Shown: piece by piece, positions 43,094 through 52,507 of the stretch | Numbering within the stretch: the stretch's first letter is position 1 | Layout: each line of letters begins with the position of its first letter | Source of the DNA: Galdieria partita | Lineage: Eukaryota > Rhodophyta > Bangiophyceae > Galdieriales > Galdieriaceae | Length of the DNA: 64,000 nt | Direction: 5' to 3' | Assembly: GCA_025991245.1 (NCBI GenBank) | Contig: BQMJ01000029.1 | Span: forward strand, 124,001 to 188,000 | Program-made: the position numbers and the translations under genes | Notes under the pieces: generated by a model | Told to the model about the DNA's origin: nothing | The model's input: only the letters and a program-made list of their open reading frames with translations | The model's database searches: none

Positions 43094-43798
43094 TTAGGTA
43101 CACTTGTGTTCGTGCAGGTCCTTGACTTCAATATGGGGTAGATTGAAAATAGGAAGAGGAGCTTGGTCAGAGTGAATAGACCAGAATTGTTGTCCATCAG
43201 ATGTTTCATAATTCTCAGATTCTATGGAAATCTCGTCTGTTTCGAGAAAGCTTGAGTCGTTTTTGCTGTTTGTAAGGTAACAGAAAGGCTTGGTCTTCCA
43301 CTTTTGAACAGATTGCTTAAGATCATCCATATCCATCTCGAGTTCAGGAGAAACAAGGTCTTGAACAGTCTCTTTTGGTAGATATTCAATTTCTTCAGTG
43401 TTGTTTTGAGGCACTATATCTGCTCCAGGATTCATCTGGACATTAGCATTAATTGTTCCTTGTTTAAGAGCTTCTCGAGAATAAACTTGTTTAGACTGTT
43501 GCTTTCCTCGGTTGGTTATATCGCCAAGTGCTCGTCGTTGTTGTTGAGGTCGCATAGTGGTTTGTTCCGAGTTGTCCGCCTTTGTTGCCCGACCTTGTTT
43601 TATCAAAGAATATTCATTCTCGTTCTTATGAGAAATGCCAGAATCATCTTTTGTGTTCCCCTGAAGGTATCTGGTACTGAATTCTGCATGAATCTGACCT
43701 GCTTTGATACTTGCGAAAGGTTCTTGAAAGAAACTCGCAACATTCTCCTTGTTGCCGTTGAGTGCCATTGAAACAAATTCAAAACGGACAAATGGCAT
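43094..43798 (-). CDS. Disordered protein with KEN box and D-box, candidate securin
   Basis: The single exon encodes 234 residues (or 224 from Met-11). It is hydrophilic and without a folded domain. GNKENV near the start is a KEN box. RRALGDITNRG in the middle is a strong destruction box, of the form seen in B-type cyclins and plant PATRONUS securins. An acidic DLVSPELEMDMDDL follows. There is no cyclin box, and the gene ends 21 bp from the convergent KDSR stop, so nothing is missing downstream. An APC/C-degraded cell-cycle regulator is likely. Securin is an inference. Sororin- or shugoshin-like proteins, or an APC/C inhibitor, are alternatives. Confidence 0.6.
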   Translation of the reverse strand: MPFVRFEFVSMALNGNKENVASFFQEPFASIKAGQIHAEFSTRYLQGNTKDDSGISHKNENEYSLIKQGRATKADNSEQTTMRPQQQRRALGDITNRGKQQSKQVYSREALKQGTINANVQMNPGADIVPQNNTEEIEYLPKETVQDLVSPELEMDMDDLKQSVQKWKTKPFCYLTNSKNDSSFLETDEISIESENYETSDGQQFWSIHSDQAPLPIFNLPHIEVKDLHEHKCT

Positions 43799-44179
43799 TT
43801 ATGCGCTCTGGGATTCATCATTCATATATGAGGTTACAGACATATTCATGAGCATGTTACTATATTCGTAAGATGGAAGAAATGAACAACTTCGCAAAGA
43901 CTCACTATTCTTGTTTGAGTGTGTATCCTTGAGATGAGAACCCCTCTCCAAAAGATATAATGAGCTGTTGCTGGATATCTAGCCTGAAGGAACCCGCCAT
44001 TTTTAGAAACTTAATTTGTCCTCGTCACCAGTTCCAATCTATTTTACTATTGATTGATTGAATTTTGTGGACTGATAGAAACTGTCCTCTTAGGGTTAGC
44101 CCGAAACAAAATCGTGTGTATTAGATTATATGAATAGCAGATACACAAGCATTTTGTATATATGCATACGAAGCTTTCT
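43799..44179. other. Divergent promoter region
   Basis: The 380 bp lies between the divergent starts of the securin candidate and CDC25. Shared regulation is possible but I see no clear shared element. AT-rich, no coding signal. Confidence 0.4.
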
Positions 44180-45173
44180 ATGGCATTTAATCAAAAATTT
44201 CGCTCTTCTAAGAAAGAGAGTGAGCTCACTGGAGTAAGTCCCTTACCATTCTCTAAATTTTTATGAAGATTTACAGGGCAACGGTCAAAGTAAAACTAAC
44301 CATGTTGCATCGAGTGTAACAGAACACCATGAAAACGCTTCTTGCATATCAAAAATACGACCACAATTTGAAAGATTGCCACTTGAAGTGATAAGTTGTA
44401 ATAACACAAGTATCATTATACAGAATATAGAGTTTGCGCTGATTACGAGAACAAAAGCAAAGCCTCTCATAGAGGTTCAAACGGACCTTGCTGGAAATGT
44501 ACCTTCGACCCAAACTGATAAAGACAGTATTTTCTATATAAGTGCTAGAACAGTAAGTACTTCAAATTAGCAACTGAGGTTGCATTAATCCAATGTAGGC
44601 TGCAGAAACAATACTTAATAAAAGTGCTTCCGTTTTAAATATCATTATCATTGATTGTCGATTTCCTTATGAATATGAAGGAGGTCATATAAGGGATGCA
44701 TATAATTGCTATATTCCTAAGCAGGTAAGCCAATAAGCTTTATGACCACTATTTATTCAGATAAACAATTTTTCAAGATACAAGATCTTCTTTGTCCTTC
44801 TGGATGGGAGACTCAACCTGTAGCAGACGCTATAATATTTTACTGCGAATATTCATCTCATCGTGCTCCAAAAATGTCACAATATCTAAGAAGTCTTGAC
44901 AGGAATGTTCACTTCGACAGTTATCCAATCCTGTCGTATCCTCATTTATATGTCATATCGAAAGGATACAGAGAATTCTATGTTAACTTTCCCGAACTCT
45001 GTGTGCCTCCAGGTGGCTACACACCAATGCGACCAAAGAAGAAACAAAATATTACAAGAAAATACTCTATTCAACTACAACATCCATCACGTCAAAAAAA
45101 TGGAGACAAACATGCAAAACCTCGGTCGTCCCTGTCTCTTGAGGCCTTGCTGTCTCCTCGAACAAATGTATGA
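44180..45173 (+). CDS. CDC25: CDC25-type dual-specificity phosphatase
   Basis: Four exons (44180-44233, 44277-44552, 44599-44724, 44778-45173), all phase 0, give 283 residues. CDC25 removes inhibitory phosphates from cyclin-dependent kinases. The rhodanese-fold domain has IIIDCRFPYEYEGGHIRDAYN and the Cx5R loop FYCEYSSHRAPKM. The downstream YPHLYVISKGYREFY and CVPPGGYTPM are diagnostic for the family. The usual His before the catalytic Cys is Tyr here. The third intron uses the acceptor at 44777. The nearer AG at 44760 would shift the frame. The N-terminal regulatory region is short (about 100 residues). Confidence 0.9.
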
Positions 45174-45220
45174 TAGATACTTCCTCACAAAGCATACCTC
45201 CTAACATTAAATTACTCCTA

Positions 45221-46669
45221 CTACTTCTTCTTCTTTTGTTTCTTCTTTCGGTTTTTCACTTTCTTGGGAATTTTCTGTTGTCTCTTTTGTCTGGCGGTTT
45301 CTTTGACATATCTTTTCCATTGCTTTCTCTGTGCTTTCTTCAAATCTTGTTGAGTGCCTTTCATTGTTTCTGGAACAAAGTCTTCCAAGTCTTCATCTGA
45401 ACTCGAGTAGTCGGAAAAAACCTCAAAGGAGTTGGACTGCTTATCATCACTTGTCGACGAAAGGGAAGCGACCTCTTCCTTGGAATCATACTCTAAATGA
45501 ATGTCTTCAAAGTTAACTTATGGTAGTATGTCACACTAAATACATCAACAAAAACACATCACATACCAATCAAATCTTCGAAATTGGATCCCGTTTTCTT
45601 CTCGTCTTGAAGGACATAGCGGAAAACTGCTGATGCAGAAAAACTTAACAAATCTTCTTCGTCTTTGATCTCAATGACATTGTTTGCAGACTCTATATCT
45701 TCTTTCACTCGGCTCTTGAAGAATATGCAAACATTTTTACAGTCACGGTAAAGAAAATACCCCATACTCGGATGGTCGTTCTCAACTGCTTGAGAAACAT
45801 CGATTACAAATAATTTACCTTCGTAATACATAAGATTGTACTCTGAGAGGTCACCATGTACAAGATTGGCGTCGCGGTACATAACTCTCATTATTCTACA
45901 AACCTGAAGGTAAAGCTGAAGCCATTCGTTGGAAGGAAGAACAACGTCCTTCAAAAGTGGTGCTGTTTGATGATTTCTTCCAATGAATTCCATAATAATG
46001 ACATTCTTCTTTAAATGGTATGGAAAAGGCACTGGCAAACCAACTTTTGCTAAACGGCGAAGATTTCTAAACTCCTTTTCTGACCACAGTATTACCATAT
46101 CTCTAGTACTTCCCTTCCGGTACCCTTTCCTAAAACGAATATCCCCATCGATATATCGATCCCGATCTCGAAACGAAAGTGCTACGGTTTTGAAGATCTT
46201 CAAAGCTAGAACATTATTATTGCAAGCTTGTTCATAAACCAAGTGACGCAAAGTAGCCGGCAATTCCAATTTTTCAAGAAAGTTGCAACCTGCTATTGAA
46301 GAATAAACATTGGCTTCCTTCCCAGTAGAAACACAGCCATAAATGTTATCCAAAATACCGGTCGAGAGAAACTTGAATAATAGCAGGCGAGTCCTTCTAT
46401 CTATTGCATTCTCCACCGTCGAAGTAAGAGCCTTATCCTTTAATTTCAGTTCTGAGCGTCTTTTCTCCTCAAAAACGTTTTCCGTTAATGAGTCTGTGTC
46501 ACTTGCTCCTGTAAAGTATTCAGCGTCGAGATTCTCGAGGCGAAGCATTGGCTATTGCACTAGTAAAATTGAATTAAGCAAGGCATTTCATTTTATAAGA
46601 TAAAATTTATCTATCAACAGAATAAAAAATTAGACTAACTTGAAAGTTGAAGCCAAGATTTTCTGACAT
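45221..46669 (-). CDS. RIOK1: RIO1 atypical protein kinase
   Basis: RIO1 is an ATPase/kinase that acts in final maturation of the 40S subunit. Exons 45567-46548 (or to 46551 when joined upstream) and 45221-45516 give 425 residues from the Met at 46548. A further 30-nt exon (46640-46669, MSENLGFNFQ) can be joined across an 88-nt intron; this first exon is uncertain. Motifs are STGKEANVY (P loop), ALKIFK (lysine), VHGDLSEYNLM (catalytic loop) and FVIDVSQAVENDHP (metal-binding). The C-terminal exon holds an acidic Ser/Asp stretch and a Lys-rich tail, as in RIO1. The stop is 47 bp from the convergent CDC25 stop. Confidence 0.93.
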
Positions 46670-47397
46670 GACGGCTTATTCGACGAAATAGTAAAGTTTG
46701 TATTTACTAAAACTCCATCCATTGAGGAGTAGTTCATAAAGCAGCCTTCAAAATAGGAAAATTTTCCAATCTGACCTAACTTTAACGTCATTTCTATACA
46801 TACTGTTTAAAAAAGAGTTTTCTTATGACTTCTTGCTGTTATGTTAGAACCAATGGCAAGACAATTTTAAGAAGACAAACCTATTCCAGAACTTATAAAT
46901 GTGATGAGGACAGTCAAATAGAAGATGACTAAGCTAGTAATTTTTTGTATCTAGAAGGGTCACAAGACAGTATGATAGTTTTATCCTCCATTGCCCTTAT
47001 CTATTTTATATTGTATATCGGATTTTACAGAGAGGAGACCTCAAATAACATACCTAATCAAACTTAACCAGGCCAGAGCTAGTAAAACAATCTCATATGA
47101 AACCGCACTTGTTTTTCCTGGTTAAGTTTATTCATTCTGTAGAAGCTTACTCTATTCGCGATGGTTTTCTTTAAGTCCTTAGTTATTTCAACTTCCAATC
47201 AACAAGCAATAATGCAAAATTGTAATGATATACTAATTTTTTAATTAGACATTGCAATTCCCTCTTTTTTAAATTTTTGGCGCCTTCACGACTAGAAAGT
47301 TTTTGTTTCATCCAAGTACACCTTCGGCGAGAAAAGTCTAGGAAGAGACAGACATCTACATGAGCTAAGTATTTTAAGTAACGTAAGAAGTATCAGA
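46670..47397. other. Intergenic region with an E2F-like word
   Basis: This AT-rich spacer of about 730 bp between divergent genes contains TTTTTGGCGCC at 47274-47284, an exact E2F-type word 114 bp before the glycosyltransferase ATG. No coding region was seen. Confidence 0.45.
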
Positions 47398-49470
47398 ATG
47401 AAAAGTTCTGGTTGGATATTCTTTTGGTCCACTGTGTTGCTTCTTCTTTCTATATATCAGATGAAACATATGGAGTCTCTCACTTTACGTTCGATTTCCA
47501 AAGCCGACTATTCTTGGAAGCTGGACAAGTTCAGTCTTGAGATTTTTGCAGCTCCAAAGCCTTTCATTGGACAAGACCGTGAAATTAACATTCGAGCCAT
47601 AAAGTCTTGGCTCCGATTAAAACCAAAGCCTGAAATAACGTTACTAGGAGATGAAATAGGATATGAAGAGATATGCCGAGAATATGGTCTGAGACAAGAG
47701 AAGAGGTTAGACAGGAATTTCATGGGAGTACCTCTCTTTAATAGTATGGTAGATCGTGCAAACAGGTCAGAAGCCACGGTTGCAGTGATTATCAATGGTG
47801 ACATTATGCTCTTTGATGACTTCATTCAGACAGTCAAAAAGATGATGTTGAATTTTCGTCATTGGTTTATTATAGGAGCAAGATGGGATATTGATGGGTT
47901 GCCAGAGGGTCTTCATGAGAAACATCCACAGTATAGTCGTCTGGTTCGAGAACATGTACTTTCACATGGAAGGCTTCATACTTACGGCGGTATGGATGTC
48001 TGGGCTTGGAATACTAATGGCCCCCCTCTGTTTGATGGAGTTATGCCACACTTCGTATTCGGAAGAGGAAAGTATGATAACTGGCTCACTCACGAAACTA
48101 TACAAGCTGGAAGGCGTGAAGTTATCGATATCTCCGAAACATCACTTATGGTGCATATCAAGCATGACTATCATTTAGTTTCTGCTGTCAGACAGACTTC
48201 TTCTCAGATAGTAGAAGGAGAATTATCGGACTCCAGGAAGAAACCCATGGGTGCGTTTTGGTCGGAAGGTAAAAGGCAGAAATGGGAACTCTTTCTCAAC
48301 ATATATCTTGCGCTGAGTACTGGATCATATGTAAATCAAGTTGGAACAGTGATTTTTGCTCCTTGGAAGACCAGCTTATGCATGGAGCCATCAGGTATGT
48401 GTTTGCTGAGACGACGACGACCAGGGGTGTGCCCTTGTGAACAAAGTTCATTTGTTCCAGCAACACAAACAGACCCCATTGTGAAGAATGGCTCGAGAGT
48501 TATTCAATGTGGGAGGATTTCGGTAGAAACCAAGGAAAGCTTCGAGATTCCAGTGCTTCCGAAACCAAATCAGCCAGTTATCTTTGGATTACCCTTGCTA
48601 CTCGAACATCTCTTGGAACGAAATGCTATCAACAATTCTGTCATTCTGGTAGCAATGAACTATGGATATCGATCATTTTTGATGAATTTTGTTTGCAATC
48701 TTCGGCAGCTTGGCCTTTTCCCTGGTAACCTGATTGTTGCAGCCCTAGATGAGGATATGTATCGATTTGCCTTTACGAGGGGACTTCCTGTATATTTTGA
48801 AAACACCGTATATAGCAAAGAAGATGCTGCTTCGGTTGTTGCTGCTTCATATGGTTCCGACTCATTTAAGAAACTAACAAAAATGAAAAGCCGGGTGGTA
48901 CTCCGTATCTTAAAGTTAGGTTATGATGTCATCTGGACAGACTGTGACATAGTTTGGTTTCGGAATCCTATTCCTTACTTGCAGTCACAAAATGCCGATC
49001 TTATTATTCAATCAAATGCTCCTGATAATGAAAACCCCAACGAACGTCGTCGAATCAATAGTGGCTTCTATCTAGCAAGGAGTAATCCTCATACAATCGA
49101 AGCATTTGAAGATGTAATTCAATTTGCTGCCAAGTCTAGAATGACTGAGCAACCTTGTTTCTACGATTTGTGGTGTGGCAAACAGGGAGAGAATGCTAAA
49201 GGCAAAGACCGTTGTATCTATAAAGACAAGTTTCAAGTGCTTCTCCTGGATCGAAAGTTGTTTCCAAATGGAATTACGGAAGGCATCTGGGACAGTCCAG
49301 CCGGTAAAATACAACAACTGTTTCCTCACTTGTACATTTTACACAATAATTGGGTGAAAGGCAATCAAGGAAAGATGGAAAGATATTACAGACATGGTTA
49401 CATATTTTATGATAATCATACAGAGCTTTGTAGTTATCCACAAGAGTCTTTATCACTCTTGTTAGATTGA
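47398..49470 (+). CDS. Golgi-type two-domain glycosyltransferase (GT77-like C-terminal domain)
   Basis: The single exon encodes 690 residues. A type II membrane anchor (SGWIFFWSTVLLLLSIYQM) is followed by a first sugar-transferase-like domain (about 40-270) with VAVIINGDIMLFDDF and GGMDVWAWN. After a linker with Cys-containing segments comes a second domain (about 410-690) with VVLRILKLGYDVIWTDCDIVWF. This carries the DxD motif of nucleotide-diphospho-sugar transferases (PF03407/GT77 type), and RRRINSGFYLARSNP and HNNWVKGNQGK follow. It probably works in the Golgi on wall polysaccharides or glycoproteins. Acceptor and sugar are unknown. Confidence 0.78.
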   Translation: MKSSGWIFFWSTVLLLLSIYQMKHMESLTLRSISKADYSWKLDKFSLEIFAAPKPFIGQDREINIRAIKSWLRLKPKPEITLLGDEIGYEEICREYGLRQEKRLDRNFMGVPLFNSMVDRANRSEATVAVIINGDIMLFDDFIQTVKKMMLNFRHWFIIGARWDIDGLPEGLHEKHPQYSRLVREHVLSHGRLHTYGGMDVWAWNTNGPPLFDGVMPHFVFGRGKYDNWLTHETIQAGRREVIDISETSLMVHIKHDYHLVSAVRQTSSQIVEGELSDSRKKPMGAFWSEGKRQKWELFLNIYLALSTGSYVNQVGTVIFAPWKTSLCMEPSGMCLLRRRRPGVCPCEQSSFVPATQTDPIVKNGSRVIQCGRISVETKESFEIPVLPKPNQPVIFGLPLLLEHLLERNAINNSVILVAMNYGYRSFLMNFVCNLRQLGLFPGNLIVAALDEDMYRFAFTRGLPVYFENTVYSKEDAASVVAASYGSDSFKKLTKMKSRVVLRILKLGYDVIWTDCDIVWFRNPIPYLQSQNADLIIQSNAPDNENPNERRRINSGFYLARSNPHTIEAFEDVIQFAAKSRMTEQPCFYDLWCGKQGENAKGKDRCIYKDKFQVLLLDRKLFPNGITEGIWDSPAGKIQQLFPHLYILHNNWVKGNQGKMERYYRHGYIFYDNHTELCSYPQESLSLLLD

Positions 49471-49796
49471 GAAATAAATTTACTCATAGTATCATTGAAT
49501 TCTGTTCTGATTTCTTTTACTTTATCCTTGATGTTGCTCAAGCTCACAAGTAAGAGCTTATGATTATCTAAATGGCTAAATTGGAAGCATCGGCACAAGT
49601 CATGTTGTTGATAGCTGAAGCTAAGATGGTCTCATTGAAACGACTCTTTTCAAAGGGATTTTAGTATCAGCTCATGTTCATCTTCATCTTGCGTAAGATG
49701 TAATTTCAACTGTTTAATTTCTAACTCATATAGCTGCTTTTCATCAACAGTTCCCTTATTTATTAAAAACCTGTAGGATGAGTTAAACGTACTGAG
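49471..49796. other. Region with unresolved 5' exons of the CCDC97-like gene
   Basis: About 330 bp following the glycosyltransferase stop. It should contain the start of the next gene. Candidate splice signals are a 41-nt GTAAGA...ATAG intron (about 49693-49733, with a CTAAC branch) and an acceptor at 49796. I could not connect them into a convincing exon set. Confidence 0.3.
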
Positions 49797-50116
49797 ATGG
49801 GTATCGATTCAGTGTCCGTTGCCAAGAGAAAGTCGTTGCACTCATAAGTGATAAAGAAGGCGAAAGTGACATTTCTAGTTGGACTTTGGATGATTTTCAA
49901 CAAAGCAGAGAAGAATTGTTAATCACTTTGAGACATAGGTTTCTGAATGGAGAGGATGGAGCATTCTTTGACTACTCGACTGTAGACAATAATGAACAAT
50001 ATGATGATTGGGTGGACTGGATACAGAAAGATATCGAAGAAAGATATTTCGATGCACAAGAACCGGAAAGAATATTCACCATGGAAGAAGACAACCAATC
50101 TACTACGGAAGAATAA
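49797..50116 (+). CDS. CCDC97-like protein, C-terminal part (5' exons unresolved)
   Basis: From 49797 an open frame reads YRFSVRCQEKVVALIS, then WTLDDFQQSREELLITL and HRFLNGEDGAFFDYSTVDNN. It ends DIEERYFDAQEPE and an acidic tail. The RFL-G-D-FDYS-VD-N and EERYFD wording is that of the C-terminal domain of CCDC97, a small protein linked to the SF3B part of the spliceosome. A stop precedes 49796 in this frame, and AG at 49795-49796 makes an acceptor likely, so the gene begins further upstream. The stop codon lies 3 bp from the stop of the convergent cytochrome b5 reductase gene. Confidence 0.55.
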
Positions 50117-50119
50117 GTT

Positions 50120-51247
50120 TTAAAACTTGAAGATATCTTCTCCTTTATAGCCCAATTTATTTAACAATATCATCATAGCTTTAGTCATTGCAGGTGGACC
50201 ACAAACCAAAATCTATTGTAGAGTTTAAAATGGCACAATTGATCCAATCATGACTCACCATAATAGAAGAAGATGCATAACCTAAATGATGTTGTATATG
50301 CTTTTCGTTGATAAAACCTACTCCTTGAGACCAAGAACTGGGCGGCTATACGTACAAAAAACTGTAAGTAGAAAGAAGCAATTGTAAATGCATCACTTAC
50401 TTGATTCAACACAAAATAGAGCTTCAGTCGGGTTGGGAATTGAGATGCTAATGATTCCAACTTATTTCTAAAGATGATATCTTGTTCTGTATGATTGGCA
50501 TATATTAAGCTTATTTGTGTTCGTTCCAAAGGATCATTCAGTATTGCATCTATCAACTGGCGACCATTATTAAAAAAAACCGTTCCATGTTCACAATTTC
50601 TTCTACAAACCTGAAACATGGGAGTTATTCCAGTTCCTCCAGCTATCATCCCAAGCCGTTTCTTCATATTTCTTTTATATTCAAACTTGCCTTTTGGACC
50701 ACGGAATTCAACACAATCACCTATCTCTAAGGAGTCTAAATATCTGGAAAAGAGGCCATATGGAGCTGGATAAATCTACAATGGCAAAACTACTAGTCAA
50801 TATAAAACATATTGGAGGAAAAACCTTTACCTTTACCAAAATATCAAAATATCCTACTTGATTGGGTTTATTGATGGGATTATAAGGTCTTCTTACTTCC
50901 TTTCCATTGATCCAAGCTTTGGCATATATGTGTTTGCCTAGAGGGACGTTGACGAGTTGTTCGGGATGGGAGGCTGCAAAACGAAAAAGTCTCACATTCG
51001 GAGTAACGATAGCCTTCTCAATCAGTTTAAAAGAACGAAAATCTAAGGGATCTAGTGCCAAGCTGTTGAAGTCATCACGATGGAATGACTTTCCTTTATA
51101 TAGCTTTAGCAAAATTCGTACAAAACTAGTAACCAACAGAACGAAAATGCCTATAACAGAAAGCAATAGTGGAGAAGAGGAAATATGCAACGATTCCAAC
51201 TTGAACCACTCCGTCAATTTCATTCCACAATGCATTCTATAGGCCAT
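50120..51247 (-). CDS. NADH-cytochrome b5 reductase
   Basis: Five exons (50831-51247, 50611-50775, 50401-50556, 50259-50345, 50120-50212) give 305 residues. The flavoenzyme passes electrons from NADH to cytochrome b5 for desaturation and sterol steps. An N-terminal membrane segment (PLLLSVIGIFVLLVTSFVRI) is followed by the FAD site RRPYNPIN (usually RPYTPV). EFRGPKGKFEYK, the NADH motif AGGTGITPMFQ, and the closing LVCGPPAMTKAMM also match the family. The second intron (50557-50610) is a multiple of three and stop-free. Family sequence passes straight from PMFQ to LIDAIL, so it is an intron. Confidence 0.9.
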
Positions 51248-51300
51248 TATTCCTTTCTTTCTTCATCCTCAATAAGTATTCATCTCTATTCTCTTTCTAT

Positions 51301-52251
51301 TCATGTTTGTGATGTTTCTATATTCCTAGTCCACAATTGGATAGTCGAATCATGAGAAGCACTGACTAATATATTTGAATAAATAGCAACACAACTAACG
51401 GTACTCTTATGTGCTCTATTGAAATTTTGTACAATCATCGAACCTGTCAACTCCCAACAATAAATACTTCCATCCTCTGAACCACAAACTACAAACGCGT
51501 CGTCCGGGGTCAGCTGACAAGAAAGTCCAAATTCTTCGTTAACGTGTCCTTTATATTGTGCCAAACAATCACCGTTGCTCTTATCTACTAGTCGAAGACA
51601 AGAATCCAAACAACTTGCCAATATACAATTTCCATCATGTGAAAAGCAACACTTTCCTACAGGAGGTCCCAAGTAATCCGTTAAAATATAACCAGTTCGA
51701 ATATCATAAAGACGAAGATATCCATCTACACTTGCTGTCAGGATTTCATACTGAAAACAACAAACATCGGTTACACTATCAACTGCTTGGTCCAAAACTT
51801 GAATGGGATCGGAAGAACGATTAGAAGCACGTAAATCAAAACAACGAACGGTGCGATCGTACGAGGCTGTACAGATAACGGAATCTTCCGTAATATGGGC
51901 ATAGCAAACTGCATTAATTCGTTGCATATGTCCACTTGAACTACCTCCCAACTTGCGTACAATTCTTCCAGACTGTACATCCCATACAACTGCGAACTTT
52001 TCCTCTCCTACTGAAACAAACTGACTGTTCGAAGAAGAAAGGTCCAAGTCAAAAATAGGATAACCGTGACCACCAGAATAAGTCTTAATAAGACTTTGTT
52101 TCTCAACATTCCACAAACGAACATTCTTATCTGCACCTGCGGACAAACAATACTTTTCACTGGAAGAGAGACGCACTACATGAACCGCGCCTTGGTGATC
52201 CTGTAAAATACCCGACTGTTTGAAAGAGGGAACTGAACCAAGACTTTGCAT
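51301..52251 (-). CDS. WDR83: WD40 protein WDR83/MORG1
   Basis: The single exon encodes 316 residues from the ATG at 52251, close to the 315 of human WDR83. Seven WD repeats are visible. Diagnostic phrases are HQGAVHVVRLSSSEKYCLSAGADKNVRLWN, shortened here to GADKNVRLWN, then KTYSGGHGYPIFDL, SYDRTVRCFDLR and SVDGYLRLYDIRTG. CLDSCLRLVDKSNGDCLAQYKGH is very close to WDR83 wording. The protein scaffolds signalling modules and is found in spliceosomal C complexes. Role in this organism is inferred. Confidence 0.88.
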   Translation of the reverse strand: MQSLGSVPSFKQSGILQDHQGAVHVVRLSSSEKYCLSAGADKNVRLWNVEKQSLIKTYSGGHGYPIFDLDLSSSNSQFVSVGEEKFAVVWDVQSGRIVRKLGGSSSGHMQRINAVCYAHITEDSVICTASYDRTVRCFDLRASNRSSDPIQVLDQAVDSVTDVCCFQYEILTASVDGYLRLYDIRTGYILTDYLGPPVGKCCFSHDGNCILASCLDSCLRLVDKSNGDCLAQYKGHVNEEFGLSCQLTPDDAFVVCGSEDGSIYCWELTGSMIVQNFNRAHKSTVSCVAIYSNILVSASHDSTIQLWTRNIETSQT

Positions 52252-52507
52252 GGAACAGCAAAATGTTTCAACTATGAACAATGTTGAAAGGCAAAAAGAG
52301 TAAAAACAAATTGTTCTTTAGAACAGAACATTAAACAATTACGCCATAAAGTGTGAAGATGGAATTTCGTATCATCCAAAATTTTGTTCTCTCATTCAAT
52401 AAGTAATCTTCAATAAATGATTGCAAAAAGTTATGATGAGGAGCCTTACAATAACTCTTATCCATCATCATCCTATCTACAATATAACTAGTGAACAAGT
52501 GCAATTA

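Noticed and set aside
43094-43798. Reading this gene as a B-type cyclin because of RRALGDITN
   Set aside because: No cyclin box follows, and the convergent KDSR stop 21 bp away leaves no space for one.
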